The notes beneath the pieces were generated by a model. That model made no database searches and was not told where the DNA came from. It worked only from the letters and a program-made list of their open reading frames with translations. From contig NZ_JAAZWC010000004.1 in the NCBI RefSeq assembly GCF_013185195.1, forward strand, positions 62,001 through 126,000: DNA of 64,000 nt. Reading direction: 5' to 3'. The translations under genes and the position numbers were made by a program. The DNA comes from Saccharibacillus qingshengii. GTDB lineage: Bacteria; Bacillota; Bacilli; Paenibacillales; Paenibacillaceae. Positions 35,770 to 44,614 of this stretch are shown here, piece by piece. The number at the start of each line of letters is the position of its first letter. The stretch's first letter is position 1.

Positions 35770-35953
35770 CTAACGAACCGGGGTAACGCTATTGGCGGGT
35801 TTTGGAGTATTCGCCAACGCTAACGAATCGACATCACGCTATATGGAATCTGCGGCGCTTTTTGGCTGAAAATAAGAGGAATAACGATAGGACGATTCGT
35901 TAGAATCTCGGAATGCTTGAAAACGGCTGTTTAACGTGATGAGGGTTCGTTAG
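35770..35953. repeat. Nested inverted-repeat element
   Basis: Outer arms CTAACGAACC (35770-35779) and GGTTCGTTAG (35944-35953); inner arms CTAACGAATCG (35820-35830) and CGATTCGTTAG (35893-35903). After the left arms come GGTAACGCTATT and CATCACGCTATA, an imperfect direct repeat. No reading frame of note lies inside. It fills most of the 490-base gap 35610-36102; the rest shows only a terminator. Confidence 0.65.
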
Positions 35954-36102
35954 CACGGCGAAAGAAAACAGTTGGAGAATTCCAGTGCCTTCTCAAGAAT
36001 CGATAAACCCTGTGTATTCCCTTATATTCCAAAAAATTGGTATGATTGAAGGGCGATATGTGCGGCTCCGGCCTATTCCCAAGAGTTAAAGGAGCATACC
36101 TC

Positions 36103-36366
36103 ATGATAGGAGCTTATCTGGGCATTGTACTTTTTCTGACTGTACCGCTGCTTGTATTCGGAATCGTATTGAAGTTTGGTCTAAAGCTTAAACGATCCGC
36201 GATGCTCAAAGTATTGGCCGGTTTGGCTGTGGTTATGGTTGCTGCTTATGCTGTCCAGAGCTTGATCTACGGCACGTATTCGTTGGCGGCTGCCGCTCTA
36301 CTGCTTGCAGTCACCGTTATTGTGATTGGACAAGCTCGAAGAGAATGGAGACGGATCAACGCTTAA
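36103..36366 (+). CDS. Small membrane protein (87 aa)
   Basis: ATG 36103 follows AAAGGAGC at good distance. Three hydrophobic helices: MIGAYLGIVLFLTVPLLVFG, LKVLAGLAVVMVAAYAVQSL and LAAAALLLAVTVIVIGQA, with a basic tail RREWRR. No family recognised. The gene converges with the ABC operon and shares the terminator at 36387. Confidence 0.6.
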   Translation: MIGAYLGIVLFLTVPLLVFGIVLKFGLKLKRSAMLKVLAGLAVVMVAAYAVQSLIYGTYSLAAAALLLAVTVIVIGQARREWRRINA

Positions 36367-36386
36367 TAAATCGAATCGCAAACATC

Positions 36387-36420
36387 CAAAAACCGCCTCC
36401 GGTATCTTTCCCTGAGGCGG
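36387..36420 (-). terminator. Terminator of the ABC importer operon
   Basis: CCGCCTC (36393-36399) pairs with GAGGCGG (36414-36420); a T-run follows on the minus strand. Confidence 0.65.
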
Positions 36421-36429
36421 CTTCGACGT

Positions 36430-37230
36430 TCAGAAAATCGAAATCAGTTCTTTCGTATACGGATGGCGGTCTTCCGCGAACAGCTCGTCCACGCCGAAGC
36501 GGTCGATGATCTTGCCGCCGCGCATGACCATGACGCGCTGGCTCATCCGGTGGACGGCGGCGAGGTCGTGCGAGATGAACAGATACGATAGGCCGAGCGA
36601 CGTGCGCAGGCCGTCCAGCAGGTCCAGTACGGCGCCCTGCGAGATGACGTCGAGGCTGGCCGTCGGCTCGTCGAGCACGACGACGTCCGGCTCGATGCCG
36701 ATCGCCCGCGCGATCGTGACGCGCTGGCGCTGTCCGCCGCTGAGCTCGTGCGGATAGCGGCCGGCGAGTTCGGCCGGAAGCTCGACGGCTTCGAGCAGCT
36801 GCCGGATATAGGCGCCGCGCGACGTGTACGCGAAGTGCGTGAGCTTCGCGCCCTGGCCGAGCTGCTGATACGGATCGAGCAGGGAGTCGGCGATCCGCAG
36901 TTTGGGATTCAGCGCGGCCGTCGGGTTCTGGAACACGATCTGGATCTTGCGGCGATACGGCCGCAGCCTGCGGCCGTTCAGGCGGGCGATATCCTGCCCG
37001 CCCAGCCGGATCGAGCCGCGGTCGGCGTCTTCGATCCGCATGAGGCAGCGGGCCAGCGTGCTTTTGCCGCAGCCGCTCTCGCCGACCAGGCCCAGGCATT
37101 CGCCGCGGTCGAGGGCGAAGCCGACGTCCTGCACGGCCGGACGCTCCGCGCCGGCATAGGTGCGGGTAAGCCCGTCCACGCTCAGGACGGGCGCTGCGCT
37201 TGAAGCGGGATGCAGCAGCTGTCGGGTCAT
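36430..37230 (-). CDS. ABC importer ATPase (OppF/NikE/CntF type)
   Basis: 266 residues. Walker A GLVGESGCGKST, Q-loop VFQNPTAALNPK, signature LSGGQRQRVTIARAI, Walker B VVVLDEPTAS. It is the last gene of the five-gene operon and overlaps the previous one by ATGA. With the product of 37227 it powers the permeases at 38021 and 38881. The Zur-type promoter points to metal uptake rather than peptide uptake. Confidence 0.9.
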   Translation of the reverse strand: MTRQLLHPASSAAPVLSVDGLTRTYAGAERPAVQDVGFALDRGECLGLVGESGCGKSTLARCLMRIEDADRGSIRLGGQDIARLNGRRLRPYRRKIQIVFQNPTAALNPKLRIADSLLDPYQQLGQGAKLTHFAYTSRGAYIRQLLEAVELPAELAGRYPHELSGGQRQRVTIARAIGIEPDVVVLDEPTASLDVISQGAVLDLLDGLRTSLGLSYLFISHDLAAVHRMSQRVMVMRGGKIIDRFGVDELFAEDRHPYTKELISIF

Positions 37231-38024
37231 GCCTTGTCCTCCTCGAGTCCCGAATTCAGCGAGCGGCTCAGGATAGGAGCGGCCGCAATCAGCTGGCGGG
37301 TATAATCGTGCTGCGGATGGTCGAGAATGCGGTGCTTGCCGCCGGATTCGACGATCCGGCCTTCCTTCATGACGGACAAGCGGTTCGCGTAGCGGCGGAC
37401 GTGCCGCCAGTCGTGCGTAATGAACAAGATGGCGCAGCCGGTCTCCGCCTGCTTGCGCGCCAGCAGTTCCAGCACCCGGTGGCCCGACACGCTGTCGAGC
37501 GCGGTCGTCACTTCGTCGGCGATCAGCAGGCGCGGCGACAGCATCAGCGCGGTCGCGATCGAAGCCCGCTGCAGCTGTCCGCCGCTCAGTTGGAACGGAT
37601 AACGGCGCAGCAGCTTCGCTTCCAGCCCGACGGACTCCAGCGCTTCGGCCGCTTTGGAGCGGCGGACGGCGGCGGATTTTTCCCCGTGGACTTTCTGGTA
37701 TTCGTCGAAGTGCGCGCCGATGCTGCGAAACGGGGTAAACGCGCCCTGATAGTCCTGAAAAATATACGAGATGCGGCTGCCTCTCAAGGCGCGCATCTCT
37801 TTCGGCTTGCGGTCCAGCAGATTGCTTCCGTCGAACATCATCCGTCCCGACGCGTGCAAGTTGGGCGGCAGCAGCTGTCCGATCGCCTGCGACAGCAGGC
37901 TTTTTCCGCTGCCGCTCTGTCCGACCAGCGCCATGAATTCGCCTTCGCGCACGGCAAGCGACACGTTGTCGACGAGCGTGCGGTCCCGACCAGTAATGCT
38001 CAATTCCTCGATAGAGAGAATCAC
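37227..38024 (-). CDS. ABC importer ATPase (OppD/NikD/CntD type)
   Basis: 265 residues from GTG 38024 (MILSIEELSITG), behind AAAAAGGAGGTGCAGCC and overlapping the permease stop by four bases. Walker A ALVGQSGSGKSL, signature LSGGQLQRASIATAL, Walker B LLIADEVTTALD. It lacks the long C-terminal oligopeptide extension of some OppD proteins, matching the NikD/CntD length. Confidence 0.9.
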   Translation of the reverse strand: MILSIEELSITGRDRTLVDNVSLAVREGEFMALVGQSGSGKSLLSQAIGQLLPPNLHASGRMMFDGSNLLDRKPKEMRALRGSRISYIFQDYQGAFTPFRSIGAHFDEYQKVHGEKSAAVRRSKAAEALESVGLEAKLLRRYPFQLSGGQLQRASIATALMLSPRLLIADEVTTALDSVSGHRVLELLARKQAETGCAILFITHDWRHVRRYANRLSVMKEGRIVESGGKHRILDHPQHDYTRQLIAAAPILSRSLNSGLEEDKA

Positions 38025-38884
38025 GGCTGCACCTCCTTTTTCACGTCGAACCGGTCTCGCAGGTAATCGCCCAGCATGTTCGCGATCAGGACGACCGAGA
38101 CGATGGCGAGGCCCGGGTACACCATCAGTTCGGGACGCGACTGGAAGTACGGCCGCGAATCGTTCAGCATGGCGCCCCACTCCGGCGTCGGCGGCTGCGC
38201 GCCCAGGCCGATATAGGACAGCGACGAGATCAGCAGGATGATTTTGCCGATATCGAGACTGGCCAGCACGAGCACATGCCCCGCGATATGCGGCAGCAGA
38301 TGCTTGGTCATGATGCGCGCGTCCGACAGGCCGTTCGTGCGGGCGATCCGGATATAGTCTTTTTGCGACTCGGCCAGAACGGTGCTGCGAACGAGCCGGG
38401 CGTAGCTGACCCATTTGACGATGATGATCGCGAGCACCAGGTTGCCGATGCCCGCGCCGAGCAGGCCGCTCAGCACGATAGCGACGATCGTATCGGGAAA
38501 AGCGAGAAAGCCGTCGGCGATCCGCATGAACAGCCGGTCGACCCAGCCGCGTCGGTAGCCGGCGATCAGGCCCAGCGGAATGCCGATTACGAGCGCGGCA
38601 CCCAGCGCGAGCAAGCTGTAGCCGATCGTCTGTCCGCCGCCGAGCAGCAGCCGCGTGAGCACGTCGCGGCCCAGATGGTCGGTCCCCAGCGGATGCGACG
38701 CGCTTGCGCCGTGCAGGCGCCCGCGCAGGTCGGTCAGCGTCGGATCGTGTTTCAGGTACAGAAACGTATAGGCGGAGGCGGCCAGGACGAGCAGCACGAA
38801 CAAAGCGCCGGCGATGGCCTGCCAGCCGTGCTTTTTCGACTTCGGTGCGCCGGACAAGCGCAGGACGATCGTTCTGGGCGTCAT
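38021..38884 (-). CDS. ABC importer permease (DppC/NikC/CntC type)
   Basis: 287 residues. N-terminal cytoplasmic segment, then membrane helices (AGALFVLLVLAASAYTFLYL first). HPLGTDHLGRDVLTRLLLG is the family hallmark near residues 64-82. The EAA-like loop is at LAESQKDYIRIARTNGLS. It overlaps both neighbours by four bases, so translation is coupled. Confidence 0.92.
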   Translation of the reverse strand: MTPRTIVLRLSGAPKSKKHGWQAIAGALFVLLVLAASAYTFLYLKHDPTLTDLRGRLHGASASHPLGTDHLGRDVLTRLLLGGGQTIGYSLLALGAALVIGIPLGLIAGYRRGWVDRLFMRIADGFLAFPDTIVAIVLSGLLGAGIGNLVLAIIIVKWVSYARLVRSTVLAESQKDYIRIARTNGLSDARIMTKHLLPHIAGHVLVLASLDIGKIILLISSLSYIGLGAQPPTPEWGAMLNDSRPYFQSRPELMVYPGLAIVSVVLIANMLGDYLRDRFDVKKEVQP

Positions 38885-39828
38885 CGGTGGGCCTCCTTTT
38901 CCTTGAGTTTCATCTCGGGGTTCAAATACCGGTACGACAGGTCGACCGCCGTGTTCACGACGAAGACGACGACGGCCATGATCAGGATATAGCCCTGGAT
39001 CAACGGATAATCGCGCTGGCGAATCGCGTCGACGACGAGTTTGCCGATGCCCGGATAGGCGAACAGCACTTCGATCACGACGACGCCGCCGATCAGGCTG
39101 CCGAGGCTGACGCCGAACACGGTGATGACCGGAGGCAGGCTGTGGCGCAGCGCATGCAGCCAGAAGATGCGCCCTTCGGACAATCCGCGCGCCCGCGCGG
39201 AACGGACGAACTCCTGGCTCAGCGAGTCGAGCAGGCTGGAGCGCAGCAGACGCACGTAGACGCTGGAGATGGCAAGCCCCAGCGTCAGAGAAGGCAGAAT
39301 GAGCGAATCAAGGCCGCCGCGTCCCATGGTCGGCAGGCTGCCGAAGCGGACACCCAGCAGGTCAATCAGGATCAGGCCGAGCCAGAAGCTGGGCACCGCC
39401 GCGCCGACGATCGACAGCATGCGGCTGAACGTATCGATCCAGCGTCCGCGGTACACCGCCGAGAGCGAGCCGAGCGGCAACGCCACGAGCAGCATGACCA
39501 GCAGCGCGCCGAGCGTCAGTTCCGCCGTCGCGGGCAGCGCCTTGAGCAGCATCTGCATGACCGGCTGGCCGGTGGAGTATGAAGTGCCGAAGTCCAACTG
39601 GACGAAATCGAGCAGCCACTTGCCGAACTGGATCGGCAGCGGGTCGTTGAAGCCCATCTCTTCGCGCATGTCGTCCACCTGTTCCTGGCTGACTGACAGC
39701 TCGTCCACGTTCAGGATCGTCAGGACCGGATCGCCGGGCGCAAGGCGGATAAACAGGAAGCTGACGAACATGATGAACAGCAGAAACAGAAAAACTTCGA
39801 GAAACTTGCGGACCAAAAGGCGAAACAT
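38881..39828 (-). CDS. ABC importer permease (DppB/NikB/CntB type)
   Basis: 315 residues; typical opening MFRLLVRKFLEVFLFLLFIM with LFIRLAPGDPV near residue 30. Six membrane segments; coupling loop LLDSLSQEFVRSARARGLSE. C-terminal segment VVVIEVLFAYPGIGKLVVDA is diagnostic. It overlaps the binding-protein gene by one base (TAATG). Confidence 0.92.
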   Translation of the reverse strand: MFRLLVRKFLEVFLFLLFIMFVSFLFIRLAPGDPVLTILNVDELSVSQEQVDDMREEMGFNDPLPIQFGKWLLDFVQLDFGTSYSTGQPVMQMLLKALPATAELTLGALLVMLLVALPLGSLSAVYRGRWIDTFSRMLSIVGAAVPSFWLGLILIDLLGVRFGSLPTMGRGGLDSLILPSLTLGLAISSVYVRLLRSSLLDSLSQEFVRSARARGLSEGRIFWLHALRHSLPPVITVFGVSLGSLIGGVVVIEVLFAYPGIGKLVVDAIRQRDYPLIQGYILIMAVVVFVVNTAVDLSYRYLNPEMKLKEKEAHR

Positions 39829-41390
39829 TACATCACGTCCAGCTTATTCGTGATCATGTAGTATTCGCTGCGCGTCGTGATCCAGTTTTTGACCTTGGTT
39901 CCGTTGTAGGCCACGATCGTGCCCGGGTGCAGGACGAACGAATTGAGCACGTTGTCGTGCACGTAGTTTGCGGCCCGCTCGGCGAGTTCGGCGCGCTTCT
40001 CGGGAGCGACGGTCAGGTTCAGTTCGTCGATGATCGCGGTCAGTTCCGGATCTTCCGAACCGCTGAAGTTCAGCGCGCCCGTCGGATGATACGTCGCGTT
40101 CAGGTAGTAGCCGGCGTCGCCGCGCGGGGCGGTCAGGTTGCTGTACGTCGCCAGATCCCAGTCGCGGTTCGAAGCCATGTATTCTTCCGGCGTATCGATC
40201 TGGCGGATCTCCACGTCGATGCCGATCTGCTTGGCGTCGGACTGGAACACCTGCGCGATCAGCGGCAGGTCGGCGCGAGCGGAGTAGGTCAACAGCGTGA
40301 GATTCAGCGGGTTGCCGTCTTTGGCCATAACGCCGTTCTCAAGCTTGTATCCGGCCGCTTCCAGATGCTTCACGGCCGCGTCGGAGCCTGTATCGGATGC
40401 CGTGTTGTCGTATTTCGGCGCAAACGGCAGCGAAGGGAGGAACGGACCGATCGCGGCTTCGCCGTAACCGAGCAGAATCGTGTCCACGATGCCCTGGCGG
40501 TCGATCAGAGCGTCCATCGCTTTGCGCACGTTGAGGTCCTTCATGCTGTCTCGCTCCATGTTCATCGTCATCTGGTGCACGCGGAACGTCGATGTCGACT
40601 CGACGGTCGTGCCCGGGATCGCTTTGAGCGAATCGAGGCTTTCGACTTCCGGACGGTACACGATGTCGACTTGGCCGGATTTGAGCGCGAGCGAGCGGGC
40701 ATTGGCGTCTTCGTTGAACGAGAACGTGATCGAGTCGAGCGGCGAAGCGCCGTCCCAGTAGCCGTCGTAACGGCTCAGTTCAAGCTTGCTGCCCGGGGTA
40801 AACGTATCCAGCGCGAACGGACCCGTGCCGATCGGTTTGTTGACGATATCCGGCTCGCTCACGTCAATGATCGCCGTGTTCGGATTGACCAGCTCGGACG
40901 CGAATTCCGGGAACGGTTGGGTCGTCGTAATGGCGAGCTTGTCGCCGTCGGCTTCGATCGATTCGATCTTCAAAGCGTTCTGGATCGCGACGTTTTCTTC
41001 CAGCGCGCGTTCCAGCAAAGCTTTGACGGAATCGCCGGTCATCGGCTTGCCGTTCTGGAATTTGACGTCGTCGCGCAGGTCGATCGTCCAGTGTTGGCCG
41101 TCTTCGCTGTCCCAGCTCTCGGCGAGCCACGGAGCGACGGTCAGGTTGTCTTCGTCGAGCCGCACCAGCGTTTCCGTGATGCCCGCGCGCAGCGGCACGT
41201 AGCTGGAATCGACGTGCGGATCGAGCGAGCTCGTGGCGAAATTGTAGAGAAAGTGGACGTTTTTGTCGGTCGAAGCCTGGGAGGAACTTTGCGCGGCGGC
41301 GTTCGGTTGGGAGGAAGATCCGCAGGCGCTCAGCAGTCCGGCGCTCAAGGCGAGGGAGGCGAGAGTGGGCAGCCACATTTTTTTGTTCAA
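39828..41390 (-). CDS. Substrate-binding lipoprotein of a Zur-type Opp/Nik/Cnt importer
   Basis: 520 residues from TTG 41390 behind GAAGG (an ATG lies 12 bases inside). Lipobox GLLSAC (Cys23), a Ser/Gln/Ala linker, then an SBP_bac_5 domain (LAESWDSEDGQHWTIDLRDD; NKPIGTGPFALDTFTPG; LNVRKAMDALIDRQGIVDTI). The domain class carries peptides, nickel and metallophores. The two Zur boxes and absence of peptidase genes favour zinc or zinc-metallophore import. No nicotianamine-like (CntKLM) genes are in the window. Confidence 0.88.
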   Translation of the reverse strand: MNKKMWLPTLASLALSAGLLSACGSSSQPNAAAQSSSQASTDKNVHFLYNFATSSLDPHVDSSYVPLRAGITETLVRLDEDNLTVAPWLAESWDSEDGQHWTIDLRDDVKFQNGKPMTGDSVKALLERALEENVAIQNALKIESIEADGDKLAITTTQPFPEFASELVNPNTAIIDVSEPDIVNKPIGTGPFALDTFTPGSKLELSRYDGYWDGASPLDSITFSFNEDANARSLALKSGQVDIVYRPEVESLDSLKAIPGTTVESTSTFRVHQMTMNMERDSMKDLNVRKAMDALIDRQGIVDTILLGYGEAAIGPFLPSLPFAPKYDNTASDTGSDAAVKHLEAAGYKLENGVMAKDGNPLNLTLLTYSARADLPLIAQVFQSDAKQIGIDVEIRQIDTPEEYMASNRDWDLATYSNLTAPRGDAGYYLNATYHPTGALNFSGSEDPELTAIIDELNLTVAPEKRAELAERAANYVHDNVLNSFVLHPGTIVAYNGTKVKNWITTRSEYYMITNKLDVM

Positions 41391-41457
41391 AAGGAAAACC
41401 TTCTTTCTGATTTCTTCAAGTAGGATGAAAACATCTATACGCTATTCAATATCTAGT

Positions 41458-41472
41458 TCGTAATTATTATGA
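41458..41472 (-). promoter_or_regulatory. Zur box (downstream site)
   Basis: TCGTAAT-T-ATTATGA differs at one base from the Bacillus 7-1-7 Zur box TCGTAATnATTACGA. It lies downstream of the promoter, within the untranslated leader. Confidence 0.75.
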
Positions 41473-41489
41473 TTAACACAACGAGGTTT

Positions 41490-41518
41490 ATCTTATCGTA
41501 ACGATTACGTTTTGACAA
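41490..41518 (-). promoter_or_regulatory. Promoter of the ABC operon with Zur box in its spacer
   Basis: On the minus strand, TTGTCA (41513-41518), a 17-base spacer and TAAGAT (41490-41495). The spacer contains TCGTAAC-G-ATTACGT (41496-41510), two differences from the Zur consensus. Zur binding would block RNA polymerase. Confidence 0.75.
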
Positions 41519-41606
41519 GCTATGTAAGATCAAACATAGTTGCCTGGTCAAGGAAAGGTTAGACCCAGACGATTGCCAGCAGGCCAAACAAATTCAAAAA
41601 AAGTCA

Positions 41607-41658
41607 AAAAGCCTTCCTATACAATCCGGCAAAGGCTGGACGGTACAGGAAGGCTTTT
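41607..41658 (-). terminator. Terminator of the M1 peptidase gene
   Basis: AAAAGCCTTCCT (41607-41618) pairs perfectly with AGGAAGGCTTTT (41647-41658); A- and T-runs flank it. The loop is 28 bases. Confidence 0.6.
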
Positions 41659-41686
41659 GGATAAAGCTGCGCTTCTAAATGTTGGT

Positions 41687-43189
41687 TTAACGAAGCCAGC
41701 TGTTCAGATATTCGCTTTGGTCGCCTTCGAAATAATCTTCAAAAAAGGCTTTGAACTCTTCGGTATTGACCTGCTTCATCTTGAATTCCGCATAATAGGC
41801 CGACAAAAAATCGATAGCGCCTTCCCGCCCGCCATGATCGGCAAAAAAGTCGTTCAGCAGCAGCGGGATTTTGCCGTAAATGGTGGAGTAGTAGGTATCG
41901 TCGTCGAATTGATCCATCGGCAGATTCGCATAAGTTTTCGTCGGATAAGCCGTGCTGGCGGTCCGGGCGTCCGCAAATCCGGCTTCTTCGCTGCCGAGCC
42001 GTTCGGTATTCAGCAGGGAAGCGGCAAACTCGGTGATGCTCTCGTCGAGCCAGGCCTCGTCGTACGGATCGCTGGAGACCCGGTAATAGAACCATTGATG
42101 GGCAAGCTCATGCACGAGTACGGGACGCTGCGCTTCCGCATCGGCCGCCACTTCGACCACGTTGGGATATTCCATGTAGCCGTCGTTGGCGATGAGGTCG
42201 ACCTCGGGAGAAGGATTGTCTCCGATGTTTGTCGAGAAATACGCATACGTGTCCGCCGCCATATCCGCCGTCTCTTCCAGCAGCTCCGCTCCTTTTGGCG
42301 TAAACACCCGCAGCTGTGTGCTGCCGGCTGTCCGCGTGTCGAATTCCCATTCTTCGGGATCCAGCAGCGCCAAGTAGAAGTCCTTGATGTCTGTGCCGGT
42401 TACAACCCCGGAAGATACCGCGCGGATCTTCCCGTCTTCGGCGGAACCGGCGACCAGATACGCTTGGGGCATGCGGTAGCGTACCGTGTACGCTCCGTAA
42501 CCCGTCTCATACGATTCTCCGACACCGTCGTAGTCCCGCAGCACCCAGCCTTCTTCGTAGGGCGCAAGCATCGGATACCAGTGGGCCAGGTAATAATTAT
42601 TGCCTACCCGGGAGAGCCTTGGTCCGTTCTCCGGCAGGGACAGCCCGTAATTTACAGAGACTTCAGCCGTCTGGCCGGGCTTCAAGAGCTGCGGCAGGTC
42701 AACCGTCAGCGCGTTGTTGGTCAGTGTATAATTCGACGGTTTCCCGCCTACCTTCAGGGAAGAAATATTCACTTCGGCGTCGCTGCCGGCTTCGTAATCG
42801 GGGGTAGCTTCCGCATTCAATGCGTTTGGAACCAGATAGAAGCCGATATCCCGCCAGGAATCCTTCGAGCGGTTGGTCACTTCGATCGAGGTCGTGACGA
42901 CGAAGCTGCCGTCTTTTCGCAGCGTCAGCCCGATATCGTAGACGCCCTGCGCCTCGCTGCCGGTCCATTCGGGCGCCGTTCGCTGCGCGGCTTCCGCAGG
43001 ATCGACCGACGAAACATCGGCTTGTTCCGTATTCATGCAGGAAGACAAAACAAGCGGTACCAGCGCGGCCAACAACACGGTTCCCAGAACGCTTTTTCGG
43101 CTGCGCAGACCTGTTCGAACCTGCAGGTTCCCCTGCGCCCGCGTACCCGTCTTCGCTTTGTCCACGGAGCCGGTTCGGCGTCTAAGCAT
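41687..43189 (-). CDS. M1-family zinc metallopeptidase, lipoprotein
   Basis: 500 residues. A basic N-terminal segment of about 33 residues precedes the signal SVLGTVLLAALVPLVLSSC (lipid Cys), so the true start may be internal. The beta-rich N-domain is followed by the M1 catalytic motif HELAHQW (His360, Glu361, His364) and Glu383 in WLDESITEF, exactly HExxH-18-E. A GAMEN-like exopeptidase motif is represented by DGYMEYPNVV. It cleaves N-terminal residues of peptides outside the membrane. ATG 43189 overlaps the rluF stop by eight bases. Confidence 0.88.
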   Translation of the reverse strand: MLRRRTGSVDKAKTGTRAQGNLQVRTGLRSRKSVLGTVLLAALVPLVLSSCMNTEQADVSSVDPAEAAQRTAPEWTGSEAQGVYDIGLTLRKDGSFVVTTSIEVTNRSKDSWRDIGFYLVPNALNAEATPDYEAGSDAEVNISSLKVGGKPSNYTLTNNALTVDLPQLLKPGQTAEVSVNYGLSLPENGPRLSRVGNNYYLAHWYPMLAPYEEGWVLRDYDGVGESYETGYGAYTVRYRMPQAYLVAGSAEDGKIRAVSSGVVTGTDIKDFYLALLDPEEWEFDTRTAGSTQLRVFTPKGAELLEETADMAADTYAYFSTNIGDNPSPEVDLIANDGYMEYPNVVEVAADAEAQRPVLVHELAHQWFYYRVSSDPYDEAWLDESITEFAASLLNTERLGSEEAGFADARTASTAYPTKTYANLPMDQFDDDTYYSTIYGKIPLLLNDFFADHGGREGAIDFLSAYYAEFKMKQVNTEEFKAFFEDYFEGDQSEYLNSWLR

Positions 43190-43895
43190 TGCGCGGCGTG
43201 TAATCCAGATCCTTGAACAGCCGGTCCAGCTCTTTGGGAGTCAGATCGCGCCATTTGCCGGTCGGCAGGCTGTTCAGATAGATATTCATGATCCGTGTGC
43301 GCTTGAGCGCGCGGACATTATAGTCGAGCGCTTCGCACATGCGGCGAATCTGGCGGTTAAGGCCCTGCGTCAGCGTGATCTGGAACACGAACTTGGACAG
43401 CTGCTCCACTTCGCAAGGCAGCGTCTTCGTATCGAGAATCTCGACGCCCGCGGCCATTTTTTTCAAAAACTCGGGGGTGATCGGCCGGTCGACGGTAACG
43501 ATATATTCTTTCTCGTGACGGTTCTCCGCACGCAGAATCTCGTTCACGATATCGCCGTCGTTCGTGAGCAGAATCAAGCCTTCGGAGTCTTTGTCGAGCC
43601 GTCCGATATGGAAGATCCGCTGCGAATGGCCGATGAAATCGACGATATTGCCTTTGACAGTGCGCTCGGTCGTACTGGTGATGCCGACCGGCTTGTTGAG
43701 CGCGAGATACACGTTCTCCTGCGCGGCCTTTTCCTTGATCCGTTTGCCGCTTACGCGCACGTCGTCGCCTGGCTCGACCTGGCTGCCCAGGTCGGCCTGG
43801 ACCCCGTTGATCGTGACTTTGCCTTCGGCGATGATCTTGTCCGCTCCGCGTCTCGACGTGAAGCCGGACTCGGCGATATATTTGTTAATCCGCAA
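43182..43895 (-). CDS. 23S rRNA pseudouridine synthase (RluF/RsuA family)
   Basis: 237 residues from TTG 43895 (MRINKYIAESGFTSRRGADK), ten bases after GAAAGGTG; this is the usual family start, and the ATG at 43940 would add unneeded residues. The S4 domain is residues 1-60. Catalytic Asp is in FHIGRLDKDSEGLILLTND. C-terminal QGLNRQIRRMCEALDYNV is typical of RluF. It isomerises one uridine in rRNA (the E. coli enzyme acts at 2604). Genes rluF and the M1 peptidase overlap. Confidence 0.88.
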   Translation of the reverse strand: MRINKYIAESGFTSRRGADKIIAEGKVTINGVQADLGSQVEPGDDVRVSGKRIKEKAAQENVYLALNKPVGITSTTERTVKGNIVDFIGHSQRIFHIGRLDKDSEGLILLTNDGDIVNEILRAENRHEKEYIVTVDRPITPEFLKKMAAGVEILDTKTLPCEVEQLSKFVFQITLTQGLNRQIRRMCEALDYNVRALKRTRIMNIYLNSLPTGKWRDLTPKELDRLFKDLDYTPRNA

Positions 43896-43992
43896 TGGGT
43901 ATGCACACCTTTCTCGTTGAAAAAATTCTCTGTTTACCATAGCGCAAAGGGGAAGGGTTGTACAGGTGCGGCAGCGTCTTCCGGAGAAGAAC

Positions 43993-44025
43993 AGCAAAAA
44001 GGCCGGTTCACTTGAACCAGCCTTT
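43993..44025 (-). terminator. Terminator overlapping the desR stop codon
   Basis: AAAGGCTGGTTC and GAACCGGCCTTT (minus strand) pair with the desR TGA at the loop; T5 follows. Confidence 0.65.
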
Positions 44026-44610
44026 CTCCTTGAAGCGCGTAATCGCTTCGATCCGGTTGCCGACCCCGAGTTTGTCCAGAATGACCGAGACATAGTTGCG
44101 GACCGTTCCGTTCGTCAGCGACAGTTCGCTTGCGATTTCTTTGGTGTTTTTGCCTTCGGAAATGAGCAGCAGCACTTCCTTCTCTCGTTCGGTCAGCGGG
44201 TTCTCTTCGGCAAAAGGCGCATCGTCGACCAGCTCCGGCGCATAGATCCGCCGGCCGGACATGACGCTGCGAATCGCTTCGGCCAGATCCTCGCTCGGAC
44301 TGTCCTTGAGCAGATACCCGTGCGCCCCCGCCTTGATGGCCCGTTCGAAATAGCCGGAGCGCGCGAACGTCGTCAGGATCAGGACGCGGCAGCCGGAGCC
44401 TTTGAGTTCTTCCGCGGCTTCGAGCCCGGTCTTCTTCGGCATCTCGATGTCCATCACGCAGATGTCCGGTTTATGTTCGCGCACCAGCCGAACGACCTCT
44501 TCGCCGTCGCCTGCACGGCCGACCACTTCCATATCGTCTTCCAGATCGAGCAGCGAAGCCAGTGCGCCCAGCAGCATACGCTGATCTTCCGCGATCACGA
44601 TTCTGATCAT
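44008..44610 (-). CDS. desR: DesR-like response regulator (NarL/LuxR type)
   Basis: 200 residues from ATG 44610 behind GGAGGGATAACACA. Receiver residues 1-120 (VIAEDQRMLLGALASLLDLE; phospho-Asp in CVMDIEMPKKTG; Lys in LLKDSPSEDL) and LuxR helix-turn-helix 135-200 (PLTEREKEVLLLISEGKNTK; TVRNYVSVILDKLGVGNRIE). The order des-desK-desR matches B. subtilis, where phospho-DesR activates des on cooling. A DesR-like operator cluster lies at 47249-47286. Confidence 0.92.
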   Translation of the reverse strand: MIRIVIAEDQRMLLGALASLLDLEDDMEVVGRAGDGEEVVRLVREHKPDICVMDIEMPKKTGLEAAEELKGSGCRVLILTTFARSGYFERAIKAGAHGYLLKDSPSEDLAEAIRSVMSGRRIYAPELVDDAPFAEENPLTEREKEVLLLISEGKNTKEIASELSLTNGTVRNYVSVILDKLGVGNRIEAITRFKEKGWFK

Positions 44611-44614
44611 TGTG

